DNA from: Phallusia fumigata
Lineage: Eukaryota > Chordata > Ascidiacea > Phlebobranchia > Ascidiidae
Length of the DNA stretch: 22,864 nt
Assembly (NCBI GenBank): GCA_008931825.1
Contig: QXVZ01029976.1
Location: forward strand, 1-22,864
Reading direction: 5' to 3'
Shown: piece after piece, positions 21,237 through 22,864 of the stretch
Layout of the letters: every line of letters starts with the position of its first letter
Position numbering within the stretch: position 1 is the stretch's first letter
The notes under the pieces: model-generated
Seen by the model: only the letters and a program-made list of their open reading frames with translations
The model's database searches: none
Told to the model about the DNA's origin: nothing
Translations under genes and position numbers: made by a program

Positions 21237-22864
21237 CTGTCGAAACAGGTCAGAAGGTAAAAAAATCGGTTACTTTAGTTTTAAGAATATTCCAAACATT
21301 GTTGCAATAGTATTGACTCTTTCGACCTCTATACACTAGGAAAAAATGCGAAAAAAATGTTTTAAGTTTAATCCGGCTGCCTGCTTAGTCTCACAATTGT
21401 TACCCTTGTTCATGGGTTTTGTTCTTGTACAAAACAAAACGGCCGCTTTAAATATTTGACAAAACTCTCTATAGGTAAATTCATTTGGCCGCGGGCTGTG
21501 CACAGGATTTACCCACGGAGTTGGCGTTTGTTCAAAAATCGACATGAATTGAGCTCGACATCACCAGTTGCGATTTGTGGAAATTAAAACATTGCGAANC
21601 TTCTGACCAGCAGGAACCTCAGCGGGCTGCTGTGAGGCTTTTGCGCGATCGTTCCACACCTGATGTATATATTTGTATTAGACGTGCCGCAAGCGTAAGT
21701 GGGACGACTTTTACACAAGTAAATCGAACTTTTTGCCAACAACCAAAATGGTTGACTACACAATTTCCCGATGCTTAGGGGAGATTTTTTCACAACATAC
21801 ACGGCAAAGGGCCCTATTTCAAACATTCCTTTAAACAATCAGTTAAATCTTTTCATCATATATCGCACTTCAAGAATCGGCCTCGGTCACTAAAACGTCT
21901 TGGGAATGTACATTACCTTTATTAGCGAGTATGTAGCTGTGTAGTTTATTCGCCGTCTCCTAAGTGACGGTTAGTGTTCAGACCCGGCAATAAAACCCAC
22001 GCGAATGTGTCATCGAACAAAACATGTCCATTGTCGAGGTCGGAATTCCATTCCAAGTAAGGGGTCGAGTTTTGCTCGCCAGCCAATACAGTGACACACA
22101 GCGGGATAAGGTGTAATGACTAATGACCCAATTCTACCGTACACATCACTGATGAAGGATTTCTTTATCACCAGGGCTTTGGCACTGTTAGGAACGATAA
22201 ATGCTATCACAATCACACAAGCAAATCTGGTTTCCGAAATTACAGGCTGGTGTCGTATTTCAAACACTTCGGAAAGACACACGCCGCGAAATTTATGGCC
22301 GTCCAAACACAGAAGTTTGAAAATCGTTTCAAAGTTGTGCAAGTGAGGCAAACGTGTTGTTAACTGCCTGTTTGCTTAGGTGAAGATAAACGGTATTTCC
22401 AGCAACACACATCAAACGTTTCGGTATCTTTCAAATTCGCATTTACTGCAGTACACTGAACAAAGACTCGCGTGATCCATACCCAGACGGTTCGTGATCT
22501 TGGCATTAGCGGGGGCTGTCGACGCACAGCGTTCCCACGCTAATATATTTGCCCAGAGTCGCTGAGCTGAAAAGCAGATAGCGCGAGCAAATAGGAAAGT
22601 TGTGTACTTCCGAAGCCGCGCGCCAGACGAGCGAGCGCCCCAACGCAAACACGTTGACGAATCGCAACGCTGATGTGAGGCAAAAATGCAGGGGAACTTC
22701 CGTAAGAAACATCGCGCCGAGAGTCCGCAACAACTGAATATGCCTGCTAGCCGATAATTTGGCGCCATCTACATTGCCGGTTCGAACCGGAACAGTGGAA
22801 ATATGCACAAAATGTGTTTCAGTGGTAAAATCCACAGGCATGTTGTTAAGAGTGCCGCTTGACT
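21237..22864. other. WDHD1 upstream intron or flank, no firm exon
   Basis: No exon can be supported. The possible 21515-21553 exon is described with the linker exon. An ambiguous base at 21599 probably marks a contig join, so continuity to the right is uncertain. The 14-bp palindrome CCGGTTCGAACCGG at 22777-22790 is at about the number expected by chance. Confidence 0.5.

Noticed and set aside
22010-22351. 113-codon minus-strand frame as a further WDHD1 exon
   Set aside because: No resemblance to WD40 repeats or to the WDHD1 linker, and no splice sites that would place it in frame.
22777-22790. CCGGTTCGAACCGG as a tRNA T-arm or Grainyhead-like site
   Set aside because: No tRNA cloverleaf surrounds it, and about one 14-bp palindrome is expected by chance in this window.

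Overview
The window is animal genomic DNA. It holds one complete, intron-containing homeobox gene and the 3' end of a second gene, both on the minus strand, in a large amount of non-coding sequence. CpG dinucleotides are common throughout, two introns are very short (70 and 87 bp), and the two copies of each duplicated segment differ by about 4%. Together these suggest an invertebrate with high heterozygosity. I cannot name the species.

Layout. Positions 1-6519 contain no gene I can support. They include a 636-bp direct duplication (3253-3887 and 3889-4526) whose copies meet at a single ambiguous base, which looks like two unmerged alleles. Positions 6520-11856 (minus) are a four-exon goosecoid gene encoding 269 residues: an N-terminal eh1 repressor motif, two alanine runs, and a paired-class homeodomain with Lys50 split by an intron between homeodomain residues 46 and 47. 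Its first intron is 4.4 kb. Positions 11857-18532 are the upstream flank. The most striking site there is TAATCGGATTA, 160 bp before the start codon, which is the reverse complement of the dimer site preferred by Lys50 paired-class homeodomains.

Positions 18533-21236 (minus) carry the last exons of a WDHD1/AND-1 (Ctf4-like) gene: an acidic/basic linker, the conserved HMG-box core, and a C-terminal KLSAFAYQA-stop tail. The exon joining the HMG box to the tail is unresolved. A second partial duplication (18684-18931 and 19036-19283), again ending at an ambiguous base, lies across this part of the gene. Positions 21237-22864 show no firm exon and contain a third ambiguous base at 21599.

The two genes are not an operon and have no known joint function. 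Goosecoid is a developmental transcriptional repressor; WDHD1 is a replisome adaptor. I found no new defence, mobile or RNA system. The observations most worth checking are the candidate autoregulatory site at the goosecoid promoter and the assembly duplications, one of which touches a coding exon.
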